Below are positions 17,510 through 27,494 of a stretch of 64,000 nt of DNA, piece after piece. Numbering within the stretch: the stretch's first letter is position 1; each line of letters opens with the position of its first letter. Origin of the DNA: Streptomyces sp. HUAS ZL42 (GTDB lineage Bacteria; Actinomycetota; Actinomycetes; Streptomycetales; Streptomycetaceae); contig NZ_CP160403.1 in NCBI RefSeq assembly GCF_040782645.1, positions 7,909,001 through 7,973,000 of the forward strand, given 5' to 3'. A model generated the notes under the pieces. The model was not told the DNA's origin and ran no database searches. It saw only the letters and a list, made by a program, of their open reading frames with translations. The position numbers and the translations under genes are program-made.

Positions 17510-17872
17510 CTAGCCGTAGACCGGCCCGGTGTACTTCTCGCCCGGGCCCTGGCCCGGGTCGTCCGGGACGATCGACGCCTCGCGGAAGGCCAGCTGGAGC
17601 GACTTCAGGCCGTCGCGCAGCGGGGCCGCGTGGAAGGAGCTGATCTCGGTCGCGCCGGCGTCCAGCAGGCCGGCCAGGGCGTGCACCAGCTTGCGGGCCT
17701 CGTCCAGGTCCTTGTGCTTCTCGCCCTCCTCCGTCAGACCGAGCTTCACGGCGGCGGCGCTCATCAGGTTGACCGCGACCGTCACGATCACCTCGACGGC
17801 GGGGACCTCGGCGATGTCGCGGGTCATCTCGTCGAAGTCGGGGCCCTCGGCGGACTCAGGGGTGTCACTCAT
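17510..17872 (-). CDS. DUF1844 protein
   Basis: A 120-residue acidic cytosolic protein of the DUF1844 family, with helical segments VEVIVTVAVNLMSAAAVKLGL and DLDEARKLVHALAGLLDAGATEIS. It is conserved next to infC in Streptomyces, as I recall. It starts at ATG 17872; an in-frame GTG nine bases earlier is possible. It is divergent from the infC leader. No function is known. Confidence 0.82.
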   Translation of the reverse strand: MSDTPESAEGPDFDEMTRDIAEVPAVEVIVTVAVNLMSAAAVKLGLTEEGEKHKDLDEARKLVHALAGLLDAGATEISSFHAAPLRDGLKSLQLAFREASIVPDDPGQGPGEKYTGPVYG

Positions 17873-18239
17873 GTCCCACACGATAGGCCCCGGTGCACGT
17901 CGGTTAGCACCACCCCCGGGTAGCTGCTAACCTTGTGTGACGACCGGCCGGACACAGCTGTGCTCGGCCCACAAGTGGAGGCTCCGATCTCCCACCTGGC
18001 CGTCCTCAGGGACGGCGGGTCACCCCGGTCAGGCGGCCACCATCGTTCCGTACGGACGATGGAGTCGCCCGAAAGCGCGCCCCGCGGATCACCGCGGCGG
18101 TTGCTCCGGTAGTGCGTTTGGAGCCCCGCCTGTGATCGTCCGGGGCATTTTTTGTGCTTCGGCGCGGTTAGGTCTAACGAACGAGAGACATACGCGGCTG
18201 TCCGCCAGACCGCCGTGTGGTGCTAACCGAGGAGGATCC
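17873..18239 (+). promoter_or_regulatory. infC operon leader (structured 5' region)
   Basis: A 367-base region without a convincing gene precedes infC. It contains a terminator-like hairpin (18123-18152), then CGGTTAG at 18165-18171 which is complementary to CTAACCG at 18223-18229, immediately before the infC ribosome site. GCGG-CTGT-CCGC forms a small stem between them. This order (stop structure, then a stem closing next to the ribosome site) suggests control of transcription and translation of the IF3-L35-L20 operon, as known in other bacteria by different RNAs. Confidence 0.55.
18123..18152 (+). terminator. Attenuator-type intrinsic terminator upstream of infC
   Basis: GCCCCG (18123-18128), a 12-base loop and CGGGGC (18141-18146) form a perfect 6-bp GC stem followed at once by ATTTTTTG. 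It is the only GC stem followed by a clear T-run that I noticed in this window. It lies about 90 bases before the infC start, not after a gene, so premature termination in the leader is likely. Confidence 0.65.
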
Positions 18240-18896
18240 ATCAGCGCCGAGCCCCGCATCAACGACCGGATTCGCGTTCCCGAGGTGCGACTTGTCGGTC
18301 CCAGTGGCGAGCAGGTGGGCATCGTCCCGCTGGCGAAGGCACTGGAGCTTGCGCAGGAGTACGACCTGGACCTGGTCGAGGTCGCGGCGAACGCCCGTCC
18401 GCCCGTGTGCAAGCTCATGGACTACGGGAAGTTCAAGTACGAGTCGGCCATGAAGGCCCGTGAGGCGCGCAAGAACCAGGCGCACACGGTCATCAAGGAG
18501 ATGAAGCTCCGGCCGAAGATCGACCCGCACGACTATGACACCAAGAAGGGTCACGTCGTCCGGTTCCTCAAGCAGGGCGACAAGGTCAAGATCACGATCA
18601 TGTTCCGTGGTCGCGAGCAGTCCCGGCCCGAGCTGGGCTACCGGCTGCTGCAGCGGCTCGCGGAGGACGTCCAGGACCTCGGTTTCGTCGAGTCGAACCC
18701 GAAGCAGGACGGCCGCAACATGATCATGGTTCTCGGTCCGCACAAGAAGAAGACCGAGGCGATGGCCGAGGCCCGCCAGGCGCAGGAGGCCCGCAAGGCG
18801 TCCGCGAAGGCCAACCCCGGCAAGTCGCAGAACGCCGCGGACGCCGACAGCGTCGTGGACGCCGAGGCCCCTGCCGAGGCTTCCGCCGAGGCGTGA
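18240..18896 (+). CDS. infC: Translation initiation factor IF-3
   Basis: About 218 residues with the IF3 N-domain ([26 protein letters not shown], ending near residue 75), the linker and the C-domain ([47 protein letters not shown]). A Lys/Ala/Glu-rich tail follows. No ATG or GTG fits the conserved N terminus. The codon facing GAGGAGG is ATC (18240), matching the non-canonical AUU/AUC start by which IF3 discriminates against its own mRNA. The ribosome-site spacing is only 4 bases. First gene of infC-rpmI-rplT. Confidence 0.93.
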   Translation: MSAEPRINDRIRVPEVRLVGPSGEQVGIVPLAKALELAQEYDLDLVEVAANARPPVCKLMDYGKFKYESAMKAREARKNQAHTVIKEMKLRPKIDPHDYDTKKGHVVRFLKQGDKVKITIMFRGREQSRPELGYRLLQRLAEDVQDLGFVESNPKQDGRNMIMVLGPHKKKTEAMAEARQAQEARKASAKANPGKSQNAADADSVVDAEAPAEASAEA

Positions 18897-18948
18897 TCCC
18901 GGGGGGCGCGAGTCCCCAGGACGTAACCGAAACAACGACGCTCCACCG

Positions 18949-18971
18949 TGCCCGGTTTTCGTGACCGGGCA
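18949..18971 (+). other. Intercistronic hairpin between infC and rpmI
   Basis: TGCCCGGT and ACCGGGCA form a perfect 8-bp stem with a 7-base loop (TTTCGTG). It lacks a T-run and sits 34 bases before rpmI. It may be an RNA processing or stability element, or a binding site for ribosomal protein feedback. Confidence 0.45.
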
Positions 18972-19004
18972 TCGGAGCGCCACCGACGAGGAGAGAACGG
19001 CGCT

Positions 19005-19199
19005 ATGCCGAAGAACAAGTCGCACAGCGGTGCCAGCAAGCGCTTCAAGGTCACCGGCTCCGGCAAGGTGCTCCGTGAGCGCGCCGGCAAGCGCCACCTG
19101 CTCGAGCACAAGTCGTCCCGCGTGACGCGTCGCCTCACCGGCAACGCCGAGATGGCCCCGGGCGACGCCGCGAAGATCAAGAAGCTTCTCGGCAAGTGA
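19005..19199 (+). CDS. rpmI: Ribosomal protein L35
   Basis: A 64-residue basic protein, [20 protein letters not shown] at the start and KIKKLLGK at the end, the usual length and sequence of bL35. The ATG follows GAGGAGAG. It is the second gene of the infC operon and binds 23S rRNA in the large subunit. Confidence 0.97.
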   Translation: MPKNKSHSGASKRFKVTGSGKVLRERAGKRHLLEHKSSRVTRRLTGNAEMAPGDAAKIKKLLGK

Positions 19200-19297
19200 C
19201 ACGGCGGCGCGTGAGCGTCGTGCGCAGTCAGGACCGGGACCCAATCGTTTCCGGGCCGTGTGAGTCCAACCGCGGCCCCGCTACAAGGAGTTAACAA

Positions 19298-19681
19298 GTG
19301 GCACGCGTCAAGCGGGCAGTCAACGCCCACAAGAAGCGCCGGGCGATCCTCGAGCAGGCCTCCGGCTACCGCGGTCAGCGTTCGCGTCTGTACCGCAAGG
19401 CCAAGGAGCAGGTCACCCACTCGCTGGTCTACAACTACAACGACCGCAAGAAGCGCAAGGGCGACTTCCGTCAGCTGTGGATCCAGCGCATCAACGCCGC
19501 TGCCCGCGCCAACGGCATCACGTACAACCGCTTCATCCAGGGTCTGAAGGCCGCGAACATCGAGGTCGACCGCAAGATCCTCGCCGAGCTGGCCGTCAAC
19601 GACGCGACCGCGTTCGCCGCGCTCGTCGAGGCCGCGCAGAAGGCCCTCCCGGCGGACGTCAACGCCCCGAAGGCCGCGTGA
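19298..19681 (+). CDS. rplT: Ribosomal protein L20
   Basis: A 127-residue bL20 with the typical start ([20 protein letters not shown]) and the long basic N-terminal helix ([20 protein letters not shown]). It starts at GTG 19298 with AAGGAG upstream. L20 assembles early on 23S rRNA and in Gram-negatives and Bacillus represses its own operon; whether that occurs here is not shown. A strong terminator follows the gene. Confidence 0.97.
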   Translation: MARVKRAVNAHKKRRAILEQASGYRGQRSRLYRKAKEQVTHSLVYNYNDRKKRKGDFRQLWIQRINAAARANGITYNRFIQGLKAANIEVDRKILAELAVNDATAFAALVEAAQKALPADVNAPKAA

Positions 19682-19711
19682 CGCTGCGCTGGCTTCGGCC
19701 GACGTGACTGA

Positions 19712-19744
19712 AGGACCCGCAGGCTGCGGAGGCCTGCGGGTCCT
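19712..19744 (+). terminator. Terminator of the infC-rpmI-rplT operon
   Basis: A perfect 13-bp stem (AGGACCCGCAGGC with its complement) and a 7-base loop lie 30 bases after the rplT stop. Confidence 0.85.
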
Positions 19745-19911
19745 GCTGCGTCCGCGCAGCGCAGCGGCACCCCGCAAGCGCGGGGGAGCGAAACATGCGC
19801 GGCGCCAGTAACACGCTGCGCGTCGTTTTCCCCGGGTTCGGCACCGCCGAATACCGCCGCCCAGGCTGAGCGCCGTTGCGGCGGAGAAGTCGTCTGAAGG
19901 TGAACCAGTAG

Positions 19912-20775
19912 ATGCCCCCCGCCAGCCCCGACCTCATCTCCCCCCGCTCCCCCCGCGTCTCCGCCGCCCGGCGGCTGGCCAGGCGGAACTTCCGGGGCAA
20001 GGAGCGGCTGTTTCTCGCGGAGGGGCCGCAGGCCGTGCGGGAGGCGGCGGGGCATCGCGGGAACGACGGCACCGCGACCCTCGTCGAACTGTTCGCCACC
20101 CCCGACGCCGCGGAGCGCTACGCCGACATCATCGGTGACGCCCGCGACGCCGGCGCCCGCGTCCACCTCGCCGCCGAGCAGGTCATCGCCGACATCTCGA
20201 CGACCGTCACCCCGCAGGGGCTGGTCGGGATCTGCCGGTTCCTCGACACACCCTTCGACGCCGTCCTCGACGCCCGCCCCAAGCTCGTCGCGGTGCTCGC
20301 CAACGTGCGCGACCCCGGGAACGCCGGCACCGTCCTGCGCTGCGCCGACGCCGCGGGCGCCGAGGCCGTCGTACTGACCGACGCTTCCGTCGACCTGTAC
20401 AACCCCAAGGCCGTGCGCGCCTCCGTCGGCTCGCTCTTCCACCTGCCCGTCGCCGTCGGCGTCCCCGTCGAGCGGGCCGTCGAAGGGCTCAAGCACACCG
20501 GCGTACGCATCCTCGCCGCCGACGGCGCGGGCGACCGGGACCTCGACGACGAGCTCGACAAGGGGACCATGGGCGGGCCGACCGCCTGGGTGTTCGGAAA
20601 CGAGGCCTGGGGGCTCCCGGAGGAGACCCGTGCCCTGGCCGACGCCGTCGTGCGCGTGCCGATCCACGGAAGGGCCGAGAGCCTGAACCTCGCCACCGCG
20701 GCTGCCGTATGTCTCTATGCGTCCGCCCGTGCACAGCGCGCCTCCGGAGGGTGCCGCTCCGTCACGGAGAGCTAG
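19912..20775 (+). CDS. SpoU/TrmH-family RNA 2'-O-methyltransferase
   Basis: A 287-residue SPOUT methyltransferase. The N-terminal L30e-like RNA-binding domain (RRLARRNFRGKERLFLAEGPQAVREA) is followed by the knotted SAM-binding domain: VLANVRDPGNAGTVLRCADAAGAEAVVL, VFGNEAWGLPEE and VRVPIHGRAESLNLATAAAVCLY, corresponding to motifs 1-3. A 23S rRNA target is likely from the family; the exact nucleotide is not predictable. The gene lies between rplT and pheS, consistent with a translation-related job. Confidence 0.9.
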   Translation: MPPASPDLISPRSPRVSAARRLARRNFRGKERLFLAEGPQAVREAAGHRGNDGTATLVELFATPDAAERYADIIGDARDAGARVHLAAEQVIADISTTVTPQGLVGICRFLDTPFDAVLDARPKLVAVLANVRDPGNAGTVLRCADAAGAEAVVLTDASVDLYNPKAVRASVGSLFHLPVAVGVPVERAVEGLKHTGVRILAADGAGDRDLDDELDKGTMGGPTAWVFGNEAWGLPEETRALADAVVRVPIHGRAESLNLATAAAVCLYASARAQRASGGCRSVTES

Positions 20776-20829
20776 TAGGGTGACCAGCTCGGGGGCCCAC
20801 TGGAACGGTCTGAGGGGTGGGGTACGGGG

Positions 20830-21966
20830 ATGAGCGTCGGCACCAGCAGCGCACCGGGCGCGCGGGACGGGCGCCGGCCGTCCGTGTCCGGGGCCGGCGA
20901 TCCCGCCGAGTTCGGTATCGATCCCGACGAGCTGCCCGACGGCCTGGTCGTGGCCGACGAGCACGGCAACGTCATCTGCTTCAACGCCGCCGCCGCGCGC
21001 ATCACCGACGTCCCCGCCGCCGACGCCCTCGGGCAGCGCCTGGAGAAGGCCCTGCCGTTAGAGGACCTGGAGGGGCGGCGCTGGTGGCCGCTGACCGACC
21101 CCTACGGAGGGCTCGCCATCCGGGCGCGCCAGCCCGAGCGGAACCTGCTGCTCCCGGGCGGGCGCGAGGTCCTGGTGTCCGCGCGGTACGTCCGTACCGA
21201 GCCCACCGGCCCAGTCAGCCGCGTCGTCGTCTCCCTGCGCGACACCGAGGCCCGCCGCCGGACCGAACGCAGCCACGCCGAGCTGATAGCGACGGTGGCC
21301 CACGAGCTGCGCTCGCCCCTCACCTCCGTGAAGGGCTTCACCGCCACGCTCCTCGCCAAGTGGGAACGGTTCACCGACGACCAGAAGCGGCTCATGCTGG
21401 AGACGGTCGACGCCGACGCCGACCGCGTCACCCGGCTCATCGCCGAGCTGCTCGACATCTCACGGATCGACTCCGGGCGGCTGGAGGTGCGCCGGCAGCC
21501 CGTCGACATCGGGGCCGCCGTCGGACGGCACATCCAGGCCTACGTCGCCGCCGGGCAGCCCGCCGACCGGTTCCTGCTGCGTCTGGAACAGCCGCTGCCG
21601 GCCCTGTGGGCCGACCCCGACAAGATCGACCAGGTGCTCAGCAACCTGCTGGAAAATGCAGTGCGCCACGGTGAGGGAACCGTCACGATTGACGTCACGC
21701 CCTCGGCGTCCCCCCGCGAAGGGGAGGACACCGGTACGTCGGTCACGGTGAGCGACGAGGGCCCCGGCATCCCGGAGGAGTCCATGAACCGCGTCTTCAC
21801 CCGCTTCTGGCGGGGCAGCAAGCGCGGTGGCACCGGCCTCGGGCTCTACATCGTCAAGGGCATCGTCGAGGCCCACGGCGGCACCATCACGGTCGGCCGC
21901 GCCCCCCAGGGCGGCGCCGAGTTCCGATTTACGTTGCCCGTGAGCGCTCCGGCATATCTCGCCTGA
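20830..21966 (+). CDS. Soluble PAS-type sensor histidine kinase (orphan, one TTA codon)
   Basis: A 378-residue cytosolic kinase with no membrane helix. Residues about 30-140 form a PAS-like sensor (DELPDGLVVADEHGNVICFNAAAARITDV). The dimerisation domain carries His158 (VAHELRSPLTSVKGF), and the ATPase domain shows NLLENAVRHGEG, DEGPGIPEE and GTGLGLYIVKGIVEAHGG. No response regulator is adjacent. Codon 77 (21058-21060) is TTA, so translation should depend on the bldA tRNA. A TAGGGT hexamer upstream may be the -10 element. Confidence 0.9.
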   Translation: MSVGTSSAPGARDGRRPSVSGAGDPAEFGIDPDELPDGLVVADEHGNVICFNAAAARITDVPAADALGQRLEKALPLEDLEGRRWWPLTDPYGGLAIRARQPERNLLLPGGREVLVSARYVRTEPTGPVSRVVVSLRDTEARRRTERSHAELIATVAHELRSPLTSVKGFTATLLAKWERFTDDQKRLMLETVDADADRVTRLIAELLDISRIDSGRLEVRRQPVDIGAAVGRHIQAYVAAGQPADRFLLRLEQPLPALWADPDKIDQVLSNLLENAVRHGEGTVTIDVTPSASPREGEDTGTSVTVSDEGPGIPEESMNRVFTRFWRGSKRGGTGLGLYIVKGIVEAHGGTITVGRAPQGGAEFRFTLPVSAPAYLA

Positions 21967-22106
21967 GCAGCCCGCGGGCGCATTCGCCTGTCTCAACCCC
22001 GTTAGACTCGGCCTTTGGCACCCATGTGTCCCGGATACGGCCCTCAGGGAAGTCGCGGAGTCGGTGACGGGGACCTTCAGCCAGCCAATCGGAAGCACGG
22101 GAAGAG

Positions 22107-23228
22107 ATGTCGGCACCCAATAAGTCGTACGACCCTGTCGAGGTCGAGGCGTTGAAACCGGAAGAGATCGAGCGCATGCGGGACGAGGCGCTCGCCGCCT
22201 TCGCCGCCGCGGACTCCCTCGACGCGCTCCAGGAGGCCAAGGTCGCCCACACCGGCGGTACGTCCCCACTGGCCCTCGCCAACCGCGAGATCGGCGCCCT
22301 GCCCCCGCACGCCAAGGCGGCCGCGGGCAAGCTGGTCGGCCAGGCCCGCGGCGCCGTGAACAAGGCCCTCGCCGCCCGCCAGGCCGAGCTGGAGGCCGAG
22401 CGGGACGCGCGCGTGCTGGTCGAGGAGGACGTGGACGTCACGCTGCCGTACGACCGCGTACCGGCCGGCGCCCGCCACCCGCTCACCACGCTCTCGGAGC
22501 GCATCGAGGACATCTTCGTGGCCATGGGCTACGAGGTCGCCGAAGGCCCGCAGGTCGAGGCCGAGTGGTTCAACTTCGACGCCCTCAACATCGGCCCGGA
22601 CCACCCGGCCCGCGGCGAGCACGACACGTTCTTCGTGCAGGGGCCCGAAGGCGGCACCGAGTCCGGCGTCGTGCTGCGCACCCACACCTCGCCCGTGCAG
22701 ATCCGCTCCCTGCTCGACCGTGAGCTGCCGGTCTACGTGATCTGCCCCGGCGTCGTCTACCGCACCGACGAGCTGGACGCCACGCACACCCCGGTCTTCC
22801 GCCAGGTCGAGCTGCTCGCCGTGGACGAGGGCCTGACCATGGCCGACCTCAAGGGCACCATGGACCACATGGTCCAGTCGCTGTTCGGCGAGGGCATGAA
22901 GACCCGGCTGCGGCCGAACTTCTTCCCGTTCACCGAGCCGTCCGCCGAGATGGACATGGTGTGCTACGTCTGCCGCGGCGAGTCCGTCGGCAACCCCGAC
23001 CGGCCCTGCCGCACCTGCTCCAGCGAAGGCTGGATCGAGCTGGGCGGCTGCGGCATGGTCAACCCCAAGGTGCTGACCGCCTGCGGCGTCGACCCGGAGA
23101 AGTACAGCGGCTTCGCCTTCGGGTTCGGCATCGAGCGGATGCTGATGTTCCGCCACAACGTCGAAGACATGCGAGACATGGTCGAGGGTGACGTCCGGTT
23201 CACCCGGCCGTTCGGGATGGAGATCTGA
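22107..23228 (+). CDS. pheS: Phenylalanyl-tRNA synthetase alpha subunit
   Basis: A 373-residue class II synthetase subunit. The N-terminal coiled-coil arm ([19 protein letters not shown]) is followed by the catalytic core with [39 protein letters not shown] and motif 3 [16 protein letters not shown]. It carries [19 protein letters not shown], a four-Cys insertion probably binding zinc, seen in some actinobacterial PheS. The ATG at 22107 follows a GGAAGAG ribosome site. It is coupled to pheT by TGATG. Confidence 0.96.
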   Translation: MSAPNKSYDPVEVEALKPEEIERMRDEALAAFAAADSLDALQEAKVAHTGGTSPLALANREIGALPPHAKAAAGKLVGQARGAVNKALAARQAELEAERDARVLVEEDVDVTLPYDRVPAGARHPLTTLSERIEDIFVAMGYEVAEGPQVEAEWFNFDALNIGPDHPARGEHDTFFVQGPEGGTESGVVLRTHTSPVQIRSLLDRELPVYVICPGVVYRTDELDATHTPVFRQVELLAVDEGLTMADLKGTMDHMVQSLFGEGMKTRLRPNFFPFTEPSAEMDMVCYVCRGESVGNPDRPCRTCSSEGWIELGGCGMVNPKVLTACGVDPEKYSGFAFGFGIERMLMFRHNVEDMRDMVEGDVRFTRPFGMEI

Positions 23229-25741
23229 TGCGGGTCCCGCTTTCCTGGCTGCGGGAGTACGTCGACCTGCCGGCGACCGAAACCGGCCGTGACGTCCAGG
23301 CCAAGCTCGTGTCGGCCGGTCTCGAGGTCGAGACCGTCGAGCACCTCGGAGCCGACCTGAAGGGCCCGCTCGTCGTGGGCCGGGTGCTGACCATCGAGGA
23401 GCTGGAGGGCTTCAAGAAGCCGATCCGCTTCTGCACCGTCGACGTGGGCACCGCCAACGGCACCGGTGAGCCCCAGGAGATCGTCTGCGGCGCCCGCAAC
23501 TTCGCCGTCGGCGACAAGGTCGTCGTGGTGCTGCCGGGCGCCGTGCTGCCCGGCGGCTTCGCGATCGCCGCGCGCAAGACGTACGGCAGGACCTCGCACG
23601 GCATGATCTGCTCCAGCGACGAGCTGGGCATGGGCGACGACGGCACCAAGGGCATCATCGTGCTGCCGCCGGAGACCGAGGTCGGCAAGGACGCCATCGA
23701 ACTGCTCGAGCTGATCGACGAGGTCCTGGACATCGCCGTCACCGCCAACCGCGGCGACTGTCTGTCCATCCGCGGCGTCGCCCGCGAGACCGCCATCGCC
23801 TACGGTCTGCCGCTGCGCGACCCGGCGCTGCTCGACGTACCGGCCCCGAACGCGTTCGGCTACCCGGTCCAGGTCTCCGACGCGATCGGCTGCGACCGCT
23901 TCACCGCCCGCACGGTCACCGGCCTGAGCCCCGAGGCCCGCTCCCCGATCTGGCTGCAGCGCCGGCTGCAGAAGGTCGGCATGCGCCCGATCTCGCTCGC
24001 CGTCGACATCACCAACTACGTGATGATGGAGCTCGGCCAGCCGCTGCACGCGTACGATCGGGGGCTCGTCCACGGCACCATCGGCGTGCGCCGGGCCGAG
24101 GCGGGCGAGAAGCTCGTCACCCTCGACGGCGTCACCCGCACACTGGACGCCGGGGACCTGGTGATCACCGACGAGCGCGGCCCGATCGGCCTCGCCGGCG
24201 TCATGGGCGGCGCCAACACCGAGATCGCCGACCACGAGGACGTGGAGAACGCCACGGCCGACGTCGTCATCGAGGCCGCCCACTTCGACGCCGTGTCGAT
24301 CGCGCGCACGGCCCGCCGCCACAAGCTGTCCTCCGAGGCGTCCCGCCGCTTCGAGCGCGGGGTCGACCCGCAGGCCGCGGCCGCGGCCGCCCAGCGCACG
24401 GTGGACCTGCTGGTGCTGCTCGCGGGCGGTACGGCGGAGGCGGGCGTCACCGAGGTCGTCGCGGCGTCCGCGCCGCGCACCATCGCCACCCCGGCCAACC
24501 ACCCGGACAAGGTCGCCGGCGTCGACTACGGCCGCGAGACCGTCGTACGCCGTCTGCAGGAGATCGGCTGCGACGTGTACGGGCAGGACGAGCTGATCGT
24601 CACCGTGCCGTCCTGGCGTCCCGACCTCGCCGAGCCGAACGACCTGGCCGAGGAGGTCATCCGCCTCGAGGGCTACGAGAACCTGCCGTCCACGCTTCCC
24701 AAGCCCCCGTCGGGCCGCGGCCTGACCCACCGGCAGCGGCTGCACCGCCGCATCGGCAGGGCGCTGGCCGGTGCCGGGTACGTCGAGGCGCCGAACTACC
24801 CCTTCATCAGCGAGCAGGTCTTCGACCAGCTCGGTCTGGAGGCCGACGACCCCGCCCGCCGCGTCGTCCGGCTGACCAACCCGCTCAACGACGAGGAGCC
24901 CGCGCTCCGGACGTCGCTGCTGCCGGGCCTGCTGGGTGCCCTGCGGCGCAACGACGGGCGCGGTTCGCACGATCTGTCGCTGTTCGAGACCGGGCTGGTC
25001 TTCCACCCGCGCGAGGAGCAGAAGGTCGCCGCCGCCCTGCCCGTCGACCGGCGTCCCACGGACGAGGAGCTCGCCGAGCTGAACGCCGCGCTGCCCGAGC
25101 AGCCGCGCCACGTCGCCGTCGTCCTCGCGGGCGCCCGCGAGCAGGCCGGCTGGTGGGGCAAGGGCCGTCCGGTCGACTGGGCCGACGCGGTCGAGGCCGC
25201 GCGTACGGTGGCCAAGGAGACCGGCGCCGAACTGATCGTCCGCAAGGGCCAGTACGGGCCGTGGCACCCGGGCCGCTGCGCCGAGCTCGTGGTCGTCATC
25301 GACGGCACGGAGACGGTCGTGGGCCACGCCGGTGAGCTGCATCCGCGCGTCCTGAAGGCCCTGGGCCTGCCGGAGCGCGCCTGCGCGATGGAGCTGAACC
25401 TGGACGTGCTGGAGCGGGTCGGCGACGACACCCCGCAGGCCCCGGGCATCTCCACGTTCCCGGTCGCCACGCAGGATGTCGCCCTCGTGGTCGACAAGTT
25501 CGTCCCGCACGCGGCGGTGGAGGAGGCCCTGCGCGAGGGCGCCGGTGAACTCCTGGAGGCCATCCGGTTGTTCGACGTCTACGTCAATGACGACCAGCTC
25601 GGTGAGGGCAAGAAGTCGCTGGCGTACGCGTTGCGCTTCCGCGCGGGTGATCGGACGCTGACGGTCGACGAGGCGTCCGCTGCCCGGGACGCGGCGGTCG
25701 CCCTCGCGGGCGAGCGCACAGGGGCGGTGCTCAGGGGCTGA
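23228..25741 (+). CDS. pheT: Phenylalanyl-tRNA synthetase beta subunit
   Basis: An 837-residue subunit of normal length. It contains the EMAP/tRNA-binding domain (about 40-155), the B3/B4 editing domain (about 210-390, with [24 protein letters not shown]), the B5 domain, the inactive class II core and the C-terminal anticodon-binding fold ([27 protein letters not shown]). The ATG overlaps the pheS stop by one base. No Phe-rich leader peptide was found before pheS. Confidence 0.97.
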   Translation: MRVPLSWLREYVDLPATETGRDVQAKLVSAGLEVETVEHLGADLKGPLVVGRVLTIEELEGFKKPIRFCTVDVGTANGTGEPQEIVCGARNFAVGDKVVVVLPGAVLPGGFAIAARKTYGRTSHGMICSSDELGMGDDGTKGIIVLPPETEVGKDAIELLELIDEVLDIAVTANRGDCLSIRGVARETAIAYGLPLRDPALLDVPAPNAFGYPVQVSDAIGCDRFTARTVTGLSPEARSPIWLQRRLQKVGMRPISLAVDITNYVMMELGQPLHAYDRGLVHGTIGVRRAEAGEKLVTLDGVTRTLDAGDLVITDERGPIGLAGVMGGANTEIADHEDVENATADVVIEAAHFDAVSIARTARRHKLSSEASRRFERGVDPQAAAAAAQRTVDLLVLLAGGTAEAGVTEVVAASAPRTIATPANHPDKVAGVDYGRETVVRRLQEIGCDVYGQDELIVTVPSWRPDLAEPNDLAEEVIRLEGYENLPSTLPKPPSGRGLTHRQRLHRRIGRALAGAGYVEAPNYPFISEQVFDQLGLEADDPARRVVRLTNPLNDEEPALRTSLLPGLLGALRRNDGRGSHDLSLFETGLVFHPREEQKVAAALPVDRRPTDEELAELNAALPEQPRHVAVVLAGAREQAGWWGKGRPVDWADAVEAARTVAKETGAELIVRKGQYGPWHPGRCAELVVVIDGTETVVGHAGELHPRVLKALGLPERACAMELNLDVLERVGDDTPQAPGISTFPVATQDVALVVDKFVPHAAVEEALREGAGELLEAIRLFDVYVNDDQLGEGKKSLAYALRFRAGDRTLTVDEASAARDAAVALAGERTGAVLRG

Positions 25742-26153
25742 TCGCCGCGGGGACTGCGCTGTCTGCCGGCTGCGGATTCGTCGTGGCTGGTCGCGCAGTT
25801 CCCCGCGCCCCTGGGTCGGTGAACTCACCGGCGAACGACCGAACCGCCCTGCCACCAACTCCTCAGGGGCGCGGGGCCGTGTCGCGTTGCCAGCGCAGCG
25901 TCGGCGCCGGCGCGACCGTCCGCCCCGCCACGGAGTGTCGGGCAGGCAGCTGGGCGGACGGCGCGAATGCGGGCCGCCGCACTGTACGAGGGGGAGCCGG
26001 CGGCCCGGCCGGCCTCTTTGCGAGGCATTTCAGTCAACCGGCTGGAAACTCTCCGCAACAGTGCGCGTACAGCCCGGATTCGCGTACTCCGTTCACACCC
26101 CGTGTGAAGGCGGACGCACTACGCTGTCGGCACCGAGGCACCGGGGGGCATCA
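25742..26153. repeat. 412-base gap holding a dispersed Streptomyces repeat with a long hairpin
   Basis: After pheT, positions 25783-25815 (GTGGCTGGTCGCGCAGTTCC onward) match the element at 42955-42987 in 32 of 33 bases by eye. CCCCGCGCCCCTG (25801-25813) is exactly complementary to CAGGGGCGCGGGG (25864-25876), so the element forms a 13-bp stem with a 50-base loop, probably the pheST terminator. The rest of the gap contains no gene that I can support; the promoter of the TPR regulator should lie near 26100. Confidence 0.7.
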
Positions 26154-27494
26154 ATGCAGCCCAACACACTGCTCGACGCGATCCTGGACGAGGCCGGGAT
26201 CTCGCACGCGGGCCTGGCCGCGCACGTCAACCAGGTGGGACGCGCGCGCGGCCTCGCCCTACGCTACGAACACACCGCCGTGGCACGATGGTTGAAGGGC
26301 CAGCGCCCCCGCGGCCAGGTGCCCGACCTGATCTGCGAGGTGCTCGCCGCGCGGCTGCACCGAACGGTCACGCTCGACGACATCGGCCTCGGTGTCCCGG
26401 GCGAGCCGTCGACCCCGCACGGCACCTCCCTCTCCGGATTCGTCGAGCGGGCCACCGCCCTGTGGCGCTCCGACGAGCAGCAGCGCCCGCACATCCTCGG
26501 CGCGCCCGCCGTCACGGGAACGCCCGCCGTGATGCCCGTGTGGGAGTGGGAGAACCCTCCCGAGGACGTCGACGTCTCGCGCGGTGGGCGGCACCGGGTC
26601 ACCCCCGCCGACATCGAGATGCTGCGCGCGGCCCGCGCCCACTACGAGCAGATGTACCGCAAGGCCGGCGGCATAGCGACCCGCAGCCGCATCGTCGGCT
26701 TTCTCAACGCGGAGGCCGCGCCGCTGCTGCGCGGCAGCTACACCGACGAGACGGGCCGCCAACTGCACCGCGCCACCGGCGGGTTGGTAGCGGTCGCCGG
26801 GATCTGCGCCTACGACTCCGACGCCCACGGCCTCGCCCAGCGCTACTTCCACCAGGCGCTGCGGCTCGCGAAGGCCAGCGGGGACCGGGGACTTGGGGCC
26901 TATGTGATCGCCCTGCTCGTCAACCAGTCGCTGTTCATGCGGGAGTACCGGCAGGCCGTCGCCTTCGCGGAGGCCGCGCTGCGGGCCGCCGGCAAGCACA
27001 TCACGCCAGCGCTCGCCTCGGACCTGTACGCGATGCAGGCCAAGGCGTACGCACATCTGGGCGACGGGACGAGCGCCCTGTCCTGCATCCGGCGTGCCGA
27101 GCAGGCCGCCGAACGCATCCGGCGCGGATACGAACCCGACGAGACCGGGTATGTCCAGCCGGGCCTGGTCAACGTCCAGGTGGCGGAGGCGCTCCTCAGC
27201 CTCGGCGACCTGCAGGCCGCCGCGGAGCACGCCACGGCCGCCGTGGACAACCCCGCCCACGACCGGGGCCGGGTGCACCGGCTCGCCATGCTCAGCACGA
27301 TCGAACTCCGCCAGGGCAACGCCGACAAGGCGGTGGCCATGGCGGTGCAGATGGCCGAACAGGCCCGCGGAATGGAGTCCCAGCGGCTGCGCGACAGACT
27401 CCGGGCGGTCCGCGAGCACCTGGTGCGCAGCGGCTGCGCCGGGACGGCCGAGGCCGCCGAACTCATCGACGGCGCACTGCGCGTACCGCTGTAA
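26154..27494 (+). CDS. Regulator with N-terminal HTH-like region and TPR domain (NsdA-like)
   Basis: A 446-residue cytosolic protein. The N-terminal 70 residues look like a degenerate XRE helix-turn-helix (LLDAILDEAGISHAGLAAHVNQV, then VARWLKGQRPRGQVPDLICEVLAARL). Residues about 220-430 contain helical TPR-like repeats (AQRYFHQALRLAKASGDRGLGAYV, AVAFAEAALRAAGK, ALSCIRRAEQAAERI). This is the build of NsdA-type Streptomyces proteins affecting differentiation and antibiotic production; homology to NsdA is judged by eye. The long open frame upstream of the ATG is probably non-coding. Confidence 0.75.
   Translation: MQPNTLLDAILDEAGISHAGLAAHVNQVGRARGLALRYEHTAVARWLKGQRPRGQVPDLICEVLAARLHRTVTLDDIGLGVPGEPSTPHGTSLSGFVERATALWRSDEQQRPHILGAPAVTGTPAVMPVWEWENPPEDVDVSRGGRHRVTPADIEMLRAARAHYEQMYRKAGGIATRSRIVGFLNAEAAPLLRGSYTDETGRQLHRATGGLVAVAGICAYDSDAHGLAQRYFHQALRLAKASGDRGLGAYVIALLVNQSLFMREYRQAVAFAEAALRAAGKHITPALASDLYAMQAKAYAHLGDGTSALSCIRRAEQAAERIRRGYEPDETGYVQPGLVNVQVAEALLSLGDLQAAAEHATAAVDNPAHDRGRVHRLAMLSTIELRQGNADKAVAMAVQMAEQARGMESQRLRDRLRAVREHLVRSGCAGTAEAAELIDGALRVPL

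Noticed and set aside
17937..18239. N-terminal extension of IF3 from a GTG at 17937
   Set aside because: The extension crosses the attenuator hairpin, is rich in Cys/Trp/Arg and unlike any IF3; the conserved protein begins at the ATC codon.
21967..22106. Phe-rich leader peptide or T-box before pheS
   Set aside because: No short frame with Phe codons and no terminator/antiterminator pair found.
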